From Burhinus oedicnemus (Eukaryota; Chordata; Aves; Charadriiformes; Burhinidae), in contig VFFE01007215.1 in assembly GCA_008921705.1 (NCBI GenBank), forward strand, positions 3,922,026 to 3,986,025: a DNA stretch of 64,000 nt, written 5' to 3'. Made by a program: the position numbers and the translations under genes. Shown here in pieces: positions 12,539-24,603 of the stretch (positions within the stretch are counted from its first letter, which is position 1; each line of letters opens with the position of its first letter). The notes under the pieces are model-generated. The model did no database searches and was not told where the DNA came from. It saw nothing but the letters and a program-made list of their open reading frames with translations.

Positions 12539-13659
12539 ATCAGACTGTTCTCCTCTCTTTGTGTCCTATCCTAATAAAAAAAGAGGACTTTGGGGAAAAT
12601 GAGTCTTTACCATTGGGGAAAAAAAAAGTTTTTGTAAAAACACACTGCTTACAGGAACTGGAGTGTTTCTACTGAGGAAGACGGGAACGAAAGGATAAAA
12701 GAAAAAAAATTTGAATGCTGCATCTCTATGGTTTCAGGTTGCCCAGCTTGATTGCAGAGCCATCTTCTGGTTGCAAATAAAAATTTCATACTTGCTGAAA
12801 GTAAGTGTGTGTGTGTGTATTTTACTTCAACTATGCATTTTGAAGTGTTTCAATTCCCTGCTTTTAGCTGTTTTAGGAAAATGACACAGAAAAGAAACAG
12901 TGTGGATTCTGCTTTGTTCTGAATCCAAATAGCCCAGTGACACATCAGGATTTTAAAGTCTACCTTATGCTCTTAGGACCATTTATGATTGTATAAGAAA
13001 CTAAGACTGCAAACATGGATCCTGAGAAGTGGTGAAACCAGAATGACAAGAGTCAATAGAAACAGGATGGGAAAAATTCTGGATAGATCCTATGAACAGT
13101 CTCTTTCCACAATGTATCTTCCCTGCTGTTTCTAATAATGTTACTTTCTGAAACACAAAACCACCTCATAATTTTCCTTTTTCTTTATTTCTGAGCATTT
13201 TCTGGTTTGGGTTGATTGCTGTAAATTTTAGCTAATACAGCATTAATATTTGAACTGATTACAGTGTTAGAGGTGTCTGCCAAACGATTATAGCCCAGAT
13301 AGAAAACTAATCATACAACATCTCAAGCAGAGTATGAGTGTTATAATGTCACTCTGCTTCGCAATAAGTTTTTCTTAGAGTTGTGTGATTAGAGATGGCT
13401 GATCTGATTCCAATACAGGTCTTGCCTCACATATTTCAGACAGGCCAAGGATTACAAATGCACGGAGTTAGCAGTTTCTCAGTGGGATCATTACAAGAGA
13501 TGGGAGGGAAATACTGGGAAAAAAATGTTATATCAAAAACCCCTCTTTGTTTTCCATTTTGAAATGAAAAGAGGCTGCTGAGACAGCAAAAAATTGATCC
13601 CCATCCCAGAACATCAGCAATCCAGTGGCTGTCGCTCACTATGGCTCAGAAGAAGAAAC
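12539..13659. other. Anonymous non-coding DNA
   Basis: Contains a (GT)7 run at 12805-12818. The stretch 13180-13330 is rich in homeodomain-like words (taat, gattacag) and has the look of an enhancer-type conserved element, which cannot be confirmed from one sequence. No genes seen. Confidence 0.5.
12805..12818. repeat. (GT)7 microsatellite
   Basis: Perfect GT dinucleotide run, seen directly. Confidence 0.85.
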
Positions 13660-13850
13660 GAGCCCCTCACACTCTGACAGTTTAAGCTGCACCTTCCACA
13701 TTCCAGGTAGCTGCTCTAATCACAGACTGCTTCATTTATCTTGGAGCTGTTCCAGGCTCTATAGGCAATTTCATTCCCATTAGAGCAATGATGTGAACCT
13801 CAATCTGCCACCTACATGCCAGGTAAGTTTCCTAACCACAGGGCCCCCAA
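13660..13850 (-). repeat. Possible ancient tRNA-like SINE relic (dimer-like)
   Basis: On the minus strand, from about 13850, the sequence reads gtggttaggaaacttacctgg and, some 25 bases on, gaggttcacatcatt. This resembles a tRNA A box followed by a B box. A second similar block, gtgattagagcagctacctgg, follows about 115 bases further along (near 13720-13700). Two A-box-like blocks in one orientation suggest a dimeric tRNA-derived SINE shared among reptiles and birds. This is recognition by motif only; no tail or target duplication is seen. Confidence 0.35.
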
Positions 13851-15594
13851 ATCCTTTCTCTTTTATTCAGAATGCAGAATTATTTATAGAAACTTAAACA
13901 GCTCCAACAGAAGTAAGTGCAAGAACAAGACTGGCTCTTTAGCCTCTAGACAGCAGATTAGAGCCTTTCTATATATACGTGCCAAGTAATACGCAAACCA
14001 CTTGGCTTGTTAGCCTCTTTCTCCCAAATAGAAATTCAAATTTGAATAGTGGTTAGAGGCCTTCATTATAAAATTAGCATTTTCTCACAATGTTCTTCTT
14101 GTTGATACACTGGCAAGAAAACATTTGGTCCTGAAATTTGTGACACATTGTAGATGAGGCCAGCTGATATGATGCAAGATTGGGCGAACAGATATAGGTA
14201 GGCAGCCCTTGTGATCTCAGCGCAGAACCCTTCAGGTTCCACGGCAGATCCTGAGGCAGTTCATAGCATAAAGTCAAATGCTGCTTCCTTAGCAACTCTG
14301 GAGCCATCAGGGAATTAAAGTTATTAAAGTCTGAATTTTATGAAAGACTTAAATCTTAAATTCAATAGTACCTAAGCCAGGTACTATAGAAATCAATGGT
14401 GGAACTCACTCCAATTTAGGAAGGCTAGATTCTAACAGCCAAAAACCATACATTTGTTGCATTTGAAGTGTTCTTGTTCTTTGCCTTATACGCACACATG
14501 TACATAGGCTTGTAAGAAAGCAAATATATTTATACAAAACTTCAAAATATTTTTGGTATCTGATAAAGAAGAGATCACTTCTTTTCATGATTATTTTTAT
14601 TTTTAAATTTCTATATTGTTTTGATGTTTAGCTGCTGCTGTGAGCCAGGCTTACAAACAGTATGCTTTTATGTTCACATGAGCACAATTGAACTATTTAG
14701 TTCACATTACATTGATTGCTGCTGAATAGAAGACTTTTGAAGTATCACTTTAAATCCGTTTGATATTTTAAAAACAAAAGTCCTATATGTGTTATCTTCA
14801 TAGTAGAGACTTTCAAATTATCTCCTGAGAATAATTAAAATAAGTTAAATTATTTATAACATTTTTAAAAAGCAAGTTCTGTTAGGTCTTTTAGATCAGT
14901 TCCTAAAAGACATTGTTTATTTGCTGAATGTCCTTCACGTTGCTTGCTTTTAGAGAGTGTTTTAAAAGCATATTATTTGTGAGTAAAAATACGATTTTAC
15001 TAGTAGCTTTTGTTTAATGCCCCCTAATTCTTTACCTGCATTTCTGTTAAGGAGGGAGGTTCACAAGCTGTATCAAAAGTTAGAAGAACAAACCATTTCT
15101 GAAACCAGGTACTAGTTCCTTAACTGAGTCAAGCTCAGGTTCAGTAACTTCAGCTTATCTACAACTAGAACTGGATAAGGGTATGGCTCGGTGCTGGCAG
15201 AAATAGGGAACCTTTTATATCGGATCAAATAGAACTGGTTGGTCCACGAGACTTACCTTACCACACTCAGCACCTATTAAATTCATCAGAAATGGGCAGC
15301 AGGGAGCCAGGAGTGTGCAAGTCAGCCATGTTACTGGTGACAGTGAATGTAACTCAGAGACCCTCATAGGGGTGGCGTTTTTGCACTTGCTTGGTATTTC
15401 TGAGGTTTGGTGCAGGTGTTCTGGGACTGGCTTTTTATGGCCTGCATGGTATGACAGTCCTCCTGCATGCCCTCTCACCGCCACAGCACTGTGACCTCAG
15501 GCAGGAACAAGGCAGAACAGTTCTCAAACTACTGCTTCGTTTCTACGAAAGAAACCCTTGAATACAGAGAAAAACATCAAATGTATATAATCTT
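13851..15594. other. Anonymous non-coding DNA
   Basis: AT-rich with no gene. Near 14388-14422 lies a motif (gaaatcaatggtggaactca) resembling a common ancient amniote repeat. The segment 15215-15484 is GC-richer but has no recognisable domain in any frame. Confidence 0.55.
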
Positions 15595-15706
15595 TTATAT
15601 ATATATATACACACACATACATATGTGTCTATATATATAAAATCATATTACATATGCATATCTATATGCATATGCCTATGTATATGTATACATACTTTTT
15701 ATATAT
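15595..15706. repeat. Compound TA/CA/ATGC microsatellite
   Basis: Begins with TATATATATATA, passes into ACACACAC and ATATGTGT, then into repeated CATATGCATA-like words. It is a decayed alternating purine-pyrimidine tract of about 110 bp and probably length-polymorphic. Confidence 0.85.
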
Positions 15707-15974
15707 GAAAACCCCTACAAATATATGCAGGGTTTATACATGTACAGTAAAGGCTCTACTTTTTGTTAGAGAAAGATTTTTTCCAAGTTCTGATTGCACA
15801 AAAGCCATGGAGAAGTTCAATTAAAATAACTGGGGAAATTTTAAAGCACTGTATGTAAGATTTTCACTCTTCTCCTGTCATACCCACTAGCTACTACATT
15901 AGTAAAAAACTCTCTTCAAAGTAACATTTTGATGCTCAGCCCATGCTCCTCTGTAACTATTTTTAAAGGAATCG

Positions 15975-15994
15975 NNNNNNNNNNNNNNNNNNNN
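15975..15994. other. Assembly gap (20 N)
   Basis: Twenty N characters directly followed by an A-rich run (15995-16016). The round number suggests a placeholder of unknown true size, probably a homopolymer that was not read through. Confidence 0.95.
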
Positions 15995-16016
15995 AAAAAA
16001 AAAAGAAAAAAAAAAA
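15995..16016 (+). repeat. A-rich tract beside the gap
   Basis: Runs of 10 and 10 A separated by a single G, ending in agaga. It probably continues into the adjacent gap, so its true length and any element it terminates are unknown. Confidence 0.8.
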
Positions 16017-16790
16017 GAGATGCTCAAATGCTAACAACAGACATGCAAAAACATTCTACAGTTACATGTGAAAATGGTAAAGAAAGAAAATAAAATCAAA
16101 AGCACCTTTACAATTACAAAACTGATGGCTCTGTTTAGCTCTTCTATATGCAAGCAGTATTTTCACACATTTCTATTCAGTAAGTATTGCCTTTATTTAC
16201 AAGCAGAGTATTTGTTGCAAATTAAAATAATCAATATTTATAATATTCATTTTATTTTATGCTAGATTGATTATTAATTTCAGTTGCTTTTTCTTTTTAT
16301 CATCAGGGGTTGTTCCTCTCTCATTTCTACTTGGAGGATCGAAGAAGTAGAATCAGAAAAGAAACAAATATGAGACAGATGAGTGAATTAGACAGGATAT
16401 TTTGTCAAGACACAGATTTATAAAATATTGCCTCTTCCAGGGAATTATATACAAATTATAGTAAGTTCTAGTGGCATGGGAGAATATACTTCATGACTTT
16501 TCCTCTGATGTGATTTGTGATGTGATATGATTTGAAAAGAAAATAAATTATCAGTCTCTTGAAAGAAAAACAACTCTGGGGGCATGGTTTTGATTACTAG
16601 ATGCCTTATTCATTTAAGCAGTTGTCTTCTAAAACATTTTTACAGGAAGGAAAGCGTGGGAAATATAGTTACAGAATAAAGGTCTGATAGAAGGAGGGAT
16701 AAGGAGAGCACTGCAGCATCCCTTGTTCATGGGAACAAGGACCCATGGAAAGGACCTGCATTTGGAGCTATTTGATATGGACTTGTAAGC
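16017..16790. other. Anonymous non-coding DNA
   Basis: AT-rich with no gene or repeat recognised. It forms the left flank of the solo LTR. Confidence 0.55.
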
Positions 16791-17138
16791 ACAAGTGTCC
16801 TGGTTTGAGGTAAGACAAGACCAATTTTGTTTAGTAACTTTGCTTTTTAGCTAGGCCTCTTCTAACTGCTGAAATTAACAGCATGTTGTGCAGAAAACTG
16901 TTGACTCTCAGAGTGATAAGATTCATGTTTATAGTTGATGCCAAGGAATGGGATGCAGAGAGGCTCTTGCTTATCCTTATTGCTGTAACCCCCAAGGCCA
17001 GCCAGCTTTGTTACTTGCACCGTTGGAGGGTCGGAAGCAGAAAAGCGTAGAGGGGTCACACCTGCAGGGAGGAGCGGACAGGACAGGTGACCCAAAACTG
17101 ACCAACAGGGTATTCCATCCCATCTGCCTCATGCTCAG

Positions 17139-17146
17139 TATAAAAG
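17139..17146 (+). promoter_or_regulatory. TATA box of the solo LTR
   Basis: TATAAAAG lies about 340 bp into the LTR, where a U3/R boundary is expected. It is intact in sequence; activity is unknown. Confidence 0.7.
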
Positions 17147-17376
17147 CTGAGGGATCAAAGGGTCAGCCCTCTCTTTCTTCAATGGCCGGCGTCCAAGGAG
17201 GACTCTGACTGTTCATCCACCTTTGATGCTGATCCGGAATCCAGTTCCCATCCGTCACTGAGTCCAGTCTGAGACTTCCCCAGTGCCTGTTGGTGACATG
17301 ATTGTCATCCTGGGAGCCTGATCCGGTTTTGTACATATTGCATTATTTTCTTGTTATTATGTTATTATTAATATTT

Positions 17377-17382
17377 ATTAAA
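17377..17382 (+). terminator. Polyadenylation-type signal of the solo LTR
   Basis: ATTAAA lies in an AT-rich stretch about 230 bp after the TATA box, positioned as the R-region poly(A) signal. Confidence 0.55.
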
Positions 17383-17519
17383 TTAATTTAGTTCCTTCTA
17401 AACTCTGAAGTCTCTCTTTTTCTCTCTCTCTCCTGCCTCCCTTCGAAGCAGAGCAGGAGAGAGAGAATATCTGTCGTTCCGCCTGATTGGGTCAATCTGG
17501 CCCAAACCACAACAACAAG

Positions 17520-19774
17520 TTGCTACTGTTGATGTGCCATGCAAATGCTTATTTTATGCAGTGCTAAGAAAATAGAAATTGGACATTTCCTCCACGTATA
17601 TGTCCACAAACTAACCTTCATCAGAGTCTTTGGCACTGATTTCTAAATAGCATAAATGTCTTACGCTTTCTTCTATCCTTTCAGAGGAAGACATTTGACA
17701 AGCAATAGCAAAATCTTTTGCCCCTTAACCTGACACCTCAAAACACCTATCTGGAATCATAAATTTTCAGCAACACATACCTTCAAAACTCATGTCCAAT
17801 TACAGTGAAGATGTGTAGAAATCAAGAGAAAAAAAAAAAAAAAAAAAAAGAAGGAATTTACCAATTTGCACAAAGCTGTAAATTACTTGTTTTGAAATAC
17901 ACTAATCTGAATCTTCTGAAAAGTTTATTTCGTCCTACTATCAGCCTGCTAATATATGACTCTTGTGCACTGAGATCAGCAAGGAGCAAAGAAGCTCTTA
18001 TTTTTAAAAGAAGGCACTATAAAATGTTGTAGCACTGAAAGCTAAGGAAAAAAACCAAACTACACTGGTATATCCAAACAGTTTTCCAGAAAGATGGAAA
18101 TGAAATACCATACATAAATGTCTATGTTGATTCTTGCTCAGGAAATCAATGTTAATTCAAGACAAAATAAAAAGCTCTTAAAGTTATCCTCACTTGGGAA
18201 AACCTTCCTAAAAAATTACTGTAAGTTTGCATATATACTTCAATATTATATTTAATTTGACTTTAAGTCCACATTTCAACTGAAGCATATGTTTAAATGC
18301 CTTATGTCAATATAGATGGACTTAAGTGCTTTCTTGAAATCGGATTTATGCCACAAATTATGCCTTAGATTATTACATTGAAACAAGTTTCTAATTATAA
18401 TGTATTACCATTTATGTTGTCTATTTTCCTGCTTCATTTAATCAGGCTGGAAGGAAAGCCATTCTGGTAATTTCATCTTTTGTTGTAGATGGATGGGAAT
18501 TAGAACGGAGGCTGTAAGCAGCTATACATTGGGGAAATCAGGATTCAGATCCAGAAGCATTTAATCTATATCTTTGAGATTTTTGTCACCTCTTGTAATG
18601 TCTGTGTAGGTTCCAGCAATTACATAATCATCAAATCATATTAGCCACTTTTGGATGCCATCATCCTCATTCCCTTGTTTTTAGATTTACAACACTGCAA
18701 CCTTTAAATGATGCTGTTTTCTCTTTTCCCGCTTGCTTAATTACATTTCTGCCCATAGATTTCTATCATGATACCATTGGAGACTTCTTTCTACTTTGGT
18801 TTTAACCAGCAAGTTATTTACACTGAACTATTAAAGCAAAGAAACAAAATGAAATTACACTGCACCGATGACAACCTTGAAATTAAGGACTGGGAATAAA
18901 CAAAGCATTCAAATGAAAAACTTAGCCATTTTTCCTTAATACACAATGGATTAAGGGCACAGGGTAAATTCCATCAATCTAATTAGGAAGCATTAAGTGA
19001 TCTTCCTCATTAATCAGCTCTTTAGTGATTTTATATGAAATTAGTATTGAATTTTTTTATAAGAGATGTCTTTTTCTTCAAGTTTTTCACACCTGCCTTC
19101 ACAGGGAACAAGATTAATCATCTGCTCACATGCCTGCACAACCAAACATATGCATATGCACATACCTACTTTTTCACAGCTGAGTAAGACAAAATATAGA
19201 GCTAAAAGGAGATGGATCTTGAGCCTGGCCATGTCACAGAAGCCACAGCACGACACCAAGCACATGCCCTTTGCCAAACATAGCCATAGGATTTAAGATC
19301 TGGAATGGTTTCCCAAAGGAAACCAAGTCAGGCTGGAAGTACTCCTTCTCTCGGCTCACTGAATCAGAGGAGTAGAGGGGATGAGGTGTGATTATCTGAA
19401 AGATTCATCTGCGTCTGGATTTGATTGAAGATGATTTCCCAGGTTGCACCTCAGAAAGCCTTAGGCAGAGGGTAGGCACAAACAAATACGCTTTTATAAT
19501 TTTAGAAAAAAGCAAATTCTCTACTGGTTTCTGAATAAACTTTATCACTAGTTCTTCTCTACAGTTGTCATATTTTTAAAGCTTACTTCAATTATCTATG
19601 TTCATGCAATTTTTTCCAAATTGTATATTCCCATTTAAGCCAGATCCTTTAGTTAAATGAATACTGCCACAGATCATTGCAGTTCATGTGCTTATGCACA
19701 TGGCTAAATGCCCCAGTAAATCAGATTTCAGGATCTGTAAATGCTATTTAACTTTTTATCTCTTGCATGGTTTC
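17520..19774. other. Anonymous non-coding DNA
   Basis: Contains a 21-base A run (17829-17849) and AT-rich unique sequence. The segment 18880-19035 is rich in homeodomain-type sites (ggattaa, taatta, attaat) and could be a conserved regulatory element; this is speculative. No exon supported. Confidence 0.5.
17829..17849 (+). repeat. Poly-A run (21 A)
   Basis: A long uninterrupted A homopolymer, probably length-variable. No retroposed sequence is recognisable upstream. Confidence 0.9.
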
Positions 19775-20287
19775 CAGCAGTGTGCCCAGGTGGCCAAGAA
19801 GCCAATAGCATCCTGGCTTGTATCAGCAATAGTATGGCCAGCAGGACAAGGGAAGTGATCGTCCCCCTGTACTTGGCACTGGCAAGGCCCCACCTCAAAT
19901 ACTGTGTTCATTTCTGGGCCCCTCACTACAAGGAAGACACTGAGGTGCTGGAGCGTGTCCACAGAAGGGTAATGAAGCTGGTGAGGGGTCTAGAGAACAA
20001 GTCTTATAAGGAGCGGCTGAGGGAACTGGGGTTGTTTAGCATGGAGGAAAGCAGGCTGAGGGGAGACCTACAACTACCTGGAAGGAGGTTGGAGAGAGGT
20101 GGGAGTCGATCTCTTCTCTCAAGTAACAAGTGATAGGACAAGAGGAAATGGCCTCAAGTTACACCAGGGGAGGTTTAGATTGGATCTTAGGAAGAATTTC
20201 TTCACAGAAGGGGTTATCGAACATTGGAACAGGCTGCCCAGGAAGTGGTGGAATCGCCGTCCCTGGAGGTATTTAAAAGACATGTAG
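19775..20287 (+). pseudogene. CR1 ORF2 C-terminal relic
   Basis: Readable residues include [51 protein letters not shown], then in another frame [20 protein letters not shown] and [10 protein letters not shown]. This is the region of CR1 ORF2 downstream of the reverse transcriptase catalytic motifs. The frame changes near 20090-20110, where the usual sequence after the GDL block is disturbed, so the product would be broken even if transcribed. The start codon at 19741 lies outside the CR1 homology and has no meaning. Confidence 0.85.
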
Positions 20288-20389
20288 ATGTGGTGCTTAG
20301 GGACATGGTTTAGTGGTGGTTTTGGCAGTGTTAGGTTGACTCGATGATTTAGGTGGACTCAATGATCTTAAAGATCCCTTCCAACCTAG

Positions 20390-20431
20390 ATGATTCTATG
20401 ATTCTATGATTCTGTGATTCTATGATTCTAT
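20390..20431 (+). repeat. CR1 3' tail microsatellite (ATTCTATG)n
   Basis: About five head-to-tail copies of an 8-bp unit, GATTCTAT, with one G/A-type variant (tctgtgat). It marks the 3' end and therefore the plus orientation of the element. Confidence 0.9.
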
Positions 20432-23400
20432 CTAGAAATCACCTGATAGAGCTAGTCAGATATTCTGACTAAACAGCTTTCTGTAGCAAAATGCAATTTC
20501 ATCAACTTCTTGTACAAGATGATTGTATTTACCTCTGAATCTTAAAAATTCTTGTCAGAAAAATATCCAAATATTTTGTTTAACGTTCTTATTTTGACTC
20601 ATTGACATTATGCATTTTCTTTCAGGTATCCGTCAATGATATTTTAATAGGAGAAAAATAAAACAGTATTTAACACTACAGTTTAATAAACATGATATGT
20701 CACATTATGTGATTTGCACATACACTATTTTTTCTCAGTATTCCATAGGAATAATGAATTTTCACCTTTTCCTTTTCTACATAGACCTGTCTAGCTTTGC
20801 ACCAAACTTAACTCTAATTTCACTTAGGCAAATCCCTGTATTTGGACGGGCAGAGAAATTCTACCATTTTGGCATTGGTTCCCATCTAGATCGCAATGAG
20901 AATTTTAATGATTAATGTTTGAGAGAAATGAAAATTCAGAAAAAGTATTTTATATAGATGTCAATACAATTTTTTGTCACTGAGAAGTTTTAATATGGAA
21001 CAGACGTTTCCTAGAGGGCGTTAGTAAACTGGCCTTTCTAGTTTGGGAAGGAACTAACAACACCTCCCATCCACTTGATAATGTGTTTGTTACAGTTTCG
21101 ATTTTGTAGCATCTACAAAATGCTTTTACTGCCTGAATCCAATTAACTTTCTCAATAAAATGAATTGGGACTACATCATCAAGGAAGAGGCATCCAGCCC
21201 AACAGTCACCACTCAATGCATTTTACATAGGAAAAGGTTCACATTAGTGTTCCTTATGCTGCTGGAAGGAGCAGTTAGCATTACAAATGCAAATGTGTGC
21301 ATTCCACAACTGCAGAACTAAATGAATCAATCAGTGCATCAGAGGGTCAAACAAAAATTTGCTTATGAGCTGAAAACAAAGCCCCTCAGAACAAAAACAA
21401 ATAGCAGTTGGTGTTTGGAAAGATCTGCATGCTGAACGGTACAGGCAAGGATTATGTAGCACATCCCAGCTAGCAGACTGTCTGACAGTTGCTCAGTCTG
21501 GGATGCTTTAAAAGCCCCTGACCAATAGGCTATATAATGTGCACTAATTGGAACAGTGACACAGCTGAAAGCATACACCCCAGGCGAGCGGAGTGGAGTT
21601 GGCCCTGAATGCTCAAGTGGAAACAAAAGGGACAAGACATGAGATGTGTGTGGGGAGTGAGGCTACTAAAATAATCAGAGAACACATGAATGTCAGGCAC
21701 TTGACTTATGACCTTAGACAGATATCACTATCTCAGGTAAGACTATCATGGTAGGAAATGTTTTGAAATATCTGTAGCTTCTTGTGAGATTTATTAGCAC
21801 AGCAATTCAATTATTCTGAATCAACCCCTAAAGCCTTAAGAGTCCCAACGGCAATGGCAATGAACATTTTCTCCTCCCTCTCTTCCCATGGCTCACATAG
21901 GTTACCTCATTAACATGGTCTCCTATTTTTATTTTCAAGTCAGAATACTGGAAGAATAGATTTGTACATATATCCACAAAATGCAGCATTAACATACCAC
22001 TGGAATCCAAAAATACAAGCCTTAAACAGAAGAGGAGTGGCTTCTCTGTGCTGTCCTGTCCCTGGGATTTTAGGCTGATGAGAGAAGCTTCAGTGCACTT
22101 TACTGTAAACTGATACCTGACCCAGTAGATTTGAATTAATACAGAACTGATGCAAAAGGGGTCAGAATTAGGCCACTGAACTCAATGTAATCTGCTGGAG
22201 AGCAAAATGAACATAAATACATAGAAACACCATCAAAGACTTATAGAAATACAGATTTTGCCTTTAATAAAAGAGGTGTATACAATAGCTTTAATTTGCA
22301 TTTCACTTGAGCCAAATTCATTTATGCTAACAGCATGGAGAATTGCTTTCATTTAAGTCTTGCTGCAGAAAAAGCACATTCATTTTTTTTCCCAAAAGAA
22401 GTTTTTTCACCCCTAACAAGCCAGTAAATTTAGAAAAAAAGTGCAGCTTGTCAGTTTGACATTGTTTAATTTGCAACAAACTGTAAACAGAGTATAGAAA
22501 ATGGAAACTCTAATAGAGACAGGCAGAGACAAACCATATTTTTTGTCACTAGAAAAATCTGTGTGGCAAGAAATGAATCACATATATTTGCATTTGTCCC
22601 TATGACATAATATTAAGTTTACTTACTTATGTGTGAAGCATCCTATTAGAAGGTATGCACCTAAAAATAAATAAATGTTAGTTTAGTTAATTGCAGTCTA
22701 AATTCTAGTCAATGAATGAGTATTCTGTACCCATTCATAGATGCTTCCAATTTACATACTTCAGAAAGCGTATAATGCTCTCATTTGCTTAAATGTCAAA
22801 TGACAGAATTATCCTGATGATAAATACCATTTGAAATCAAGAAATATTCAGAACGTCCCCCCAAGTGTAGCTCAACAATATTTGAATTGGAATGTCTAAG
22901 TCAGTATGTAGGAGGAAAGCATCATCTAGTTTATTTCCACTAAGAAGCTGGTCCTAAATTTTATGCTAATACACTTATACATGTCAGTGTTTCTTATTCA
23001 CTGTAACCTTTATTATAGCACCCAGTCCTTCCAATTACTCTGTATCAAATGATTTGTTAACCAAAGCTAGCCATGAGGGAAGTTGTATACCCATATTCCC
23101 TGAGGCAAGCAGTTTGCTCGGTGAGGAGCACTCCTATTTATCCTAAAGTCTTTTAATATTTCTATGTGGTTTAAACATTAGCTTTCCTTGCTTGAGGTTG
23201 CTTTGACAAGCATATAATATGCGTGAGAATGATGTGAATACAATACTCGAGGCCATTGAAAGACTTTGGAAAAAATTTCATACTACCAAAATGATTTCAG
23301 TAACATAGCTACTGATCAGGAATACAAATAAACTAACATATCCCCAGAGCAATCGTATGCGGAAGTGTACATTTAAATACTTAATTATTCATATCCAAAC

Positions 23401-24603
23401 TATTAAGAATAAAGATCCTGAGCTACAGTCAGTCATAAGATAAAATCAGAAAATGGATCTTTGGTCATTTCTAATCCTCACCCTTAGAAAGAGCTTTGAG
23501 CAGCATCTAATTATGATACCAAGGCCTCAGAAGTGTTTAAAGATGTGAGGTAGACAAATGTAACAGTAAAACATTCAAATAGGTAATGATGACACATCTG
23601 CCAGGATGTCATTCAGAACCTTACAACACTACTGGGATATACCACAAATATGCATCCAAAGTCCATATTGTGCATACTCCTTGGTAATCTGGCATATGGA
23701 AGATGGTATGATGAGTGAGCATCTAATGTGCTGGTTCAAATATTTGCAACAGCTGGAGGTTTTTTTCTTTTGCCTTTGCTTCCCCTCCATTTACCTTCAC
23801 TAAGTGGGTGTTGTGACACTGAGCTGCTAACGTGATTTCAGTTGCATGGGCTAGCTGTAAACTGTCCTGTCATTCATGTTTTTCTTTCCCACTCAGCCAC
23901 AGTGCCTTACACTCTCTAAATTTCACCTGGCAACTTTTCCACTGTGGAAAATAAACCATTTATGGCAAACAAAAATGTAGTAAATTTGGAGAGCATAACA
24001 GAGTCCTTGCACGAATCATTGTTGTTCTAATTCTTCAAGTAAATTAATAAGTTTAAGCATGTTGAATCAGGCAATGATTCAACACATGGTTAAGCCAGGC
24101 TTAAATAAGTGTTGATGATTCCTGTTTTCTAATTGGGGCCATTAAGAATAAATAAACCCAGAAGTAATAGGCAAGAGAAGAATGTACTGAGGGAAAGCAA
24201 GCTGGGGAGAGAGAGAACTTATTAATAACACACTGAAAACTGAAGAAAAAGGTTTCCTGAATGGAAACACCGAGTGTTAAGAACAAAAGAAAGAAGCAAA
24301 GAGAAATAAAAAGCACCTCAGTGAGGTGGGCCACAAAGAATCAAGCTCAAAAACTAGATAAATTGCAGAGCAGAATCAAAATCAAACCATACTTTCATAA
24401 TTACAGTCAGTTTTTATTTAATCCAACCAATTACCTAAAATGTGATTCAAGAATACTTGACTTCAGTGAATTACGTTCTATAATACTTTTATATGTATCA
24501 TTCTCAAAAGTCAAGTGTGCATTGATTGCATTTCAGACAACCAGTTACATTTCCAAAATAGTGGAGAGGGAAAAAACCCTCAGATTTAAACCATCCATTT
24601 AGC
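20432..24603. other. Anonymous AT-rich non-coding DNA
   Basis: No gene, RNA or young repeat seen. One degenerate copy of the recurring ancient motif lies near 22158-22195 (tcagaattaggccactgaac). Open frames here are short and without domain resemblance. Confidence 0.55.

Larger units (their letters stand above)
16791..17519 (+). mobile_element. Solo LTR of an avian endogenous retrovirus, with 5-bp target duplications
   Basis: The LTR itself is 16796-17514 (719 bp). It starts with TGTCCTGGTTTG and ends with CCCAAACCACAACA, the TG...CA ends expected of an LTR. Perfect ACAAG direct repeats flank it at 16791-16795 and 17515-17519, so insertion, orientation and boundaries are well supported. Inside are a TATA box (17139-17146), an ATTAAA polyadenylation-type signal (17377-17382) and a pyrimidine-rich run near 17406-17440. 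The ends and the ggtattccatcc...atgctcagtataaaa block resemble LTRs common in neoavian genomes, which I associate with the ERVL class; 5-bp duplications fit. No gag, pol or env sequence remains on either side, so it arose by LTR-LTR recombination. Exact family not determined. Confidence 0.9.
19775..20431 (+). mobile_element. CR1 LINE, 5'-truncated, with 3' octamer tail
   Basis: About 655 bp of the 3' end of a CR1 element in plus orientation: the last part of ORF2, a short 3' UTR with the cccttccaaccta hallmark, and a tail of about five ATTCTATG-like units. CR1 elements end in this short repeat instead of poly-A and usually lack clean target duplications. The 5' end is truncated inside ORF2, as is usual for CR1. 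The tail is unusually long for this window and little decayed. Confidence 0.95.

Noticed and set aside
17829..17849. Poly-A as tail of a processed pseudogene
   Set aside because: Upstream sequence has no open frame or known transcript similarity and no flanking duplication was found.
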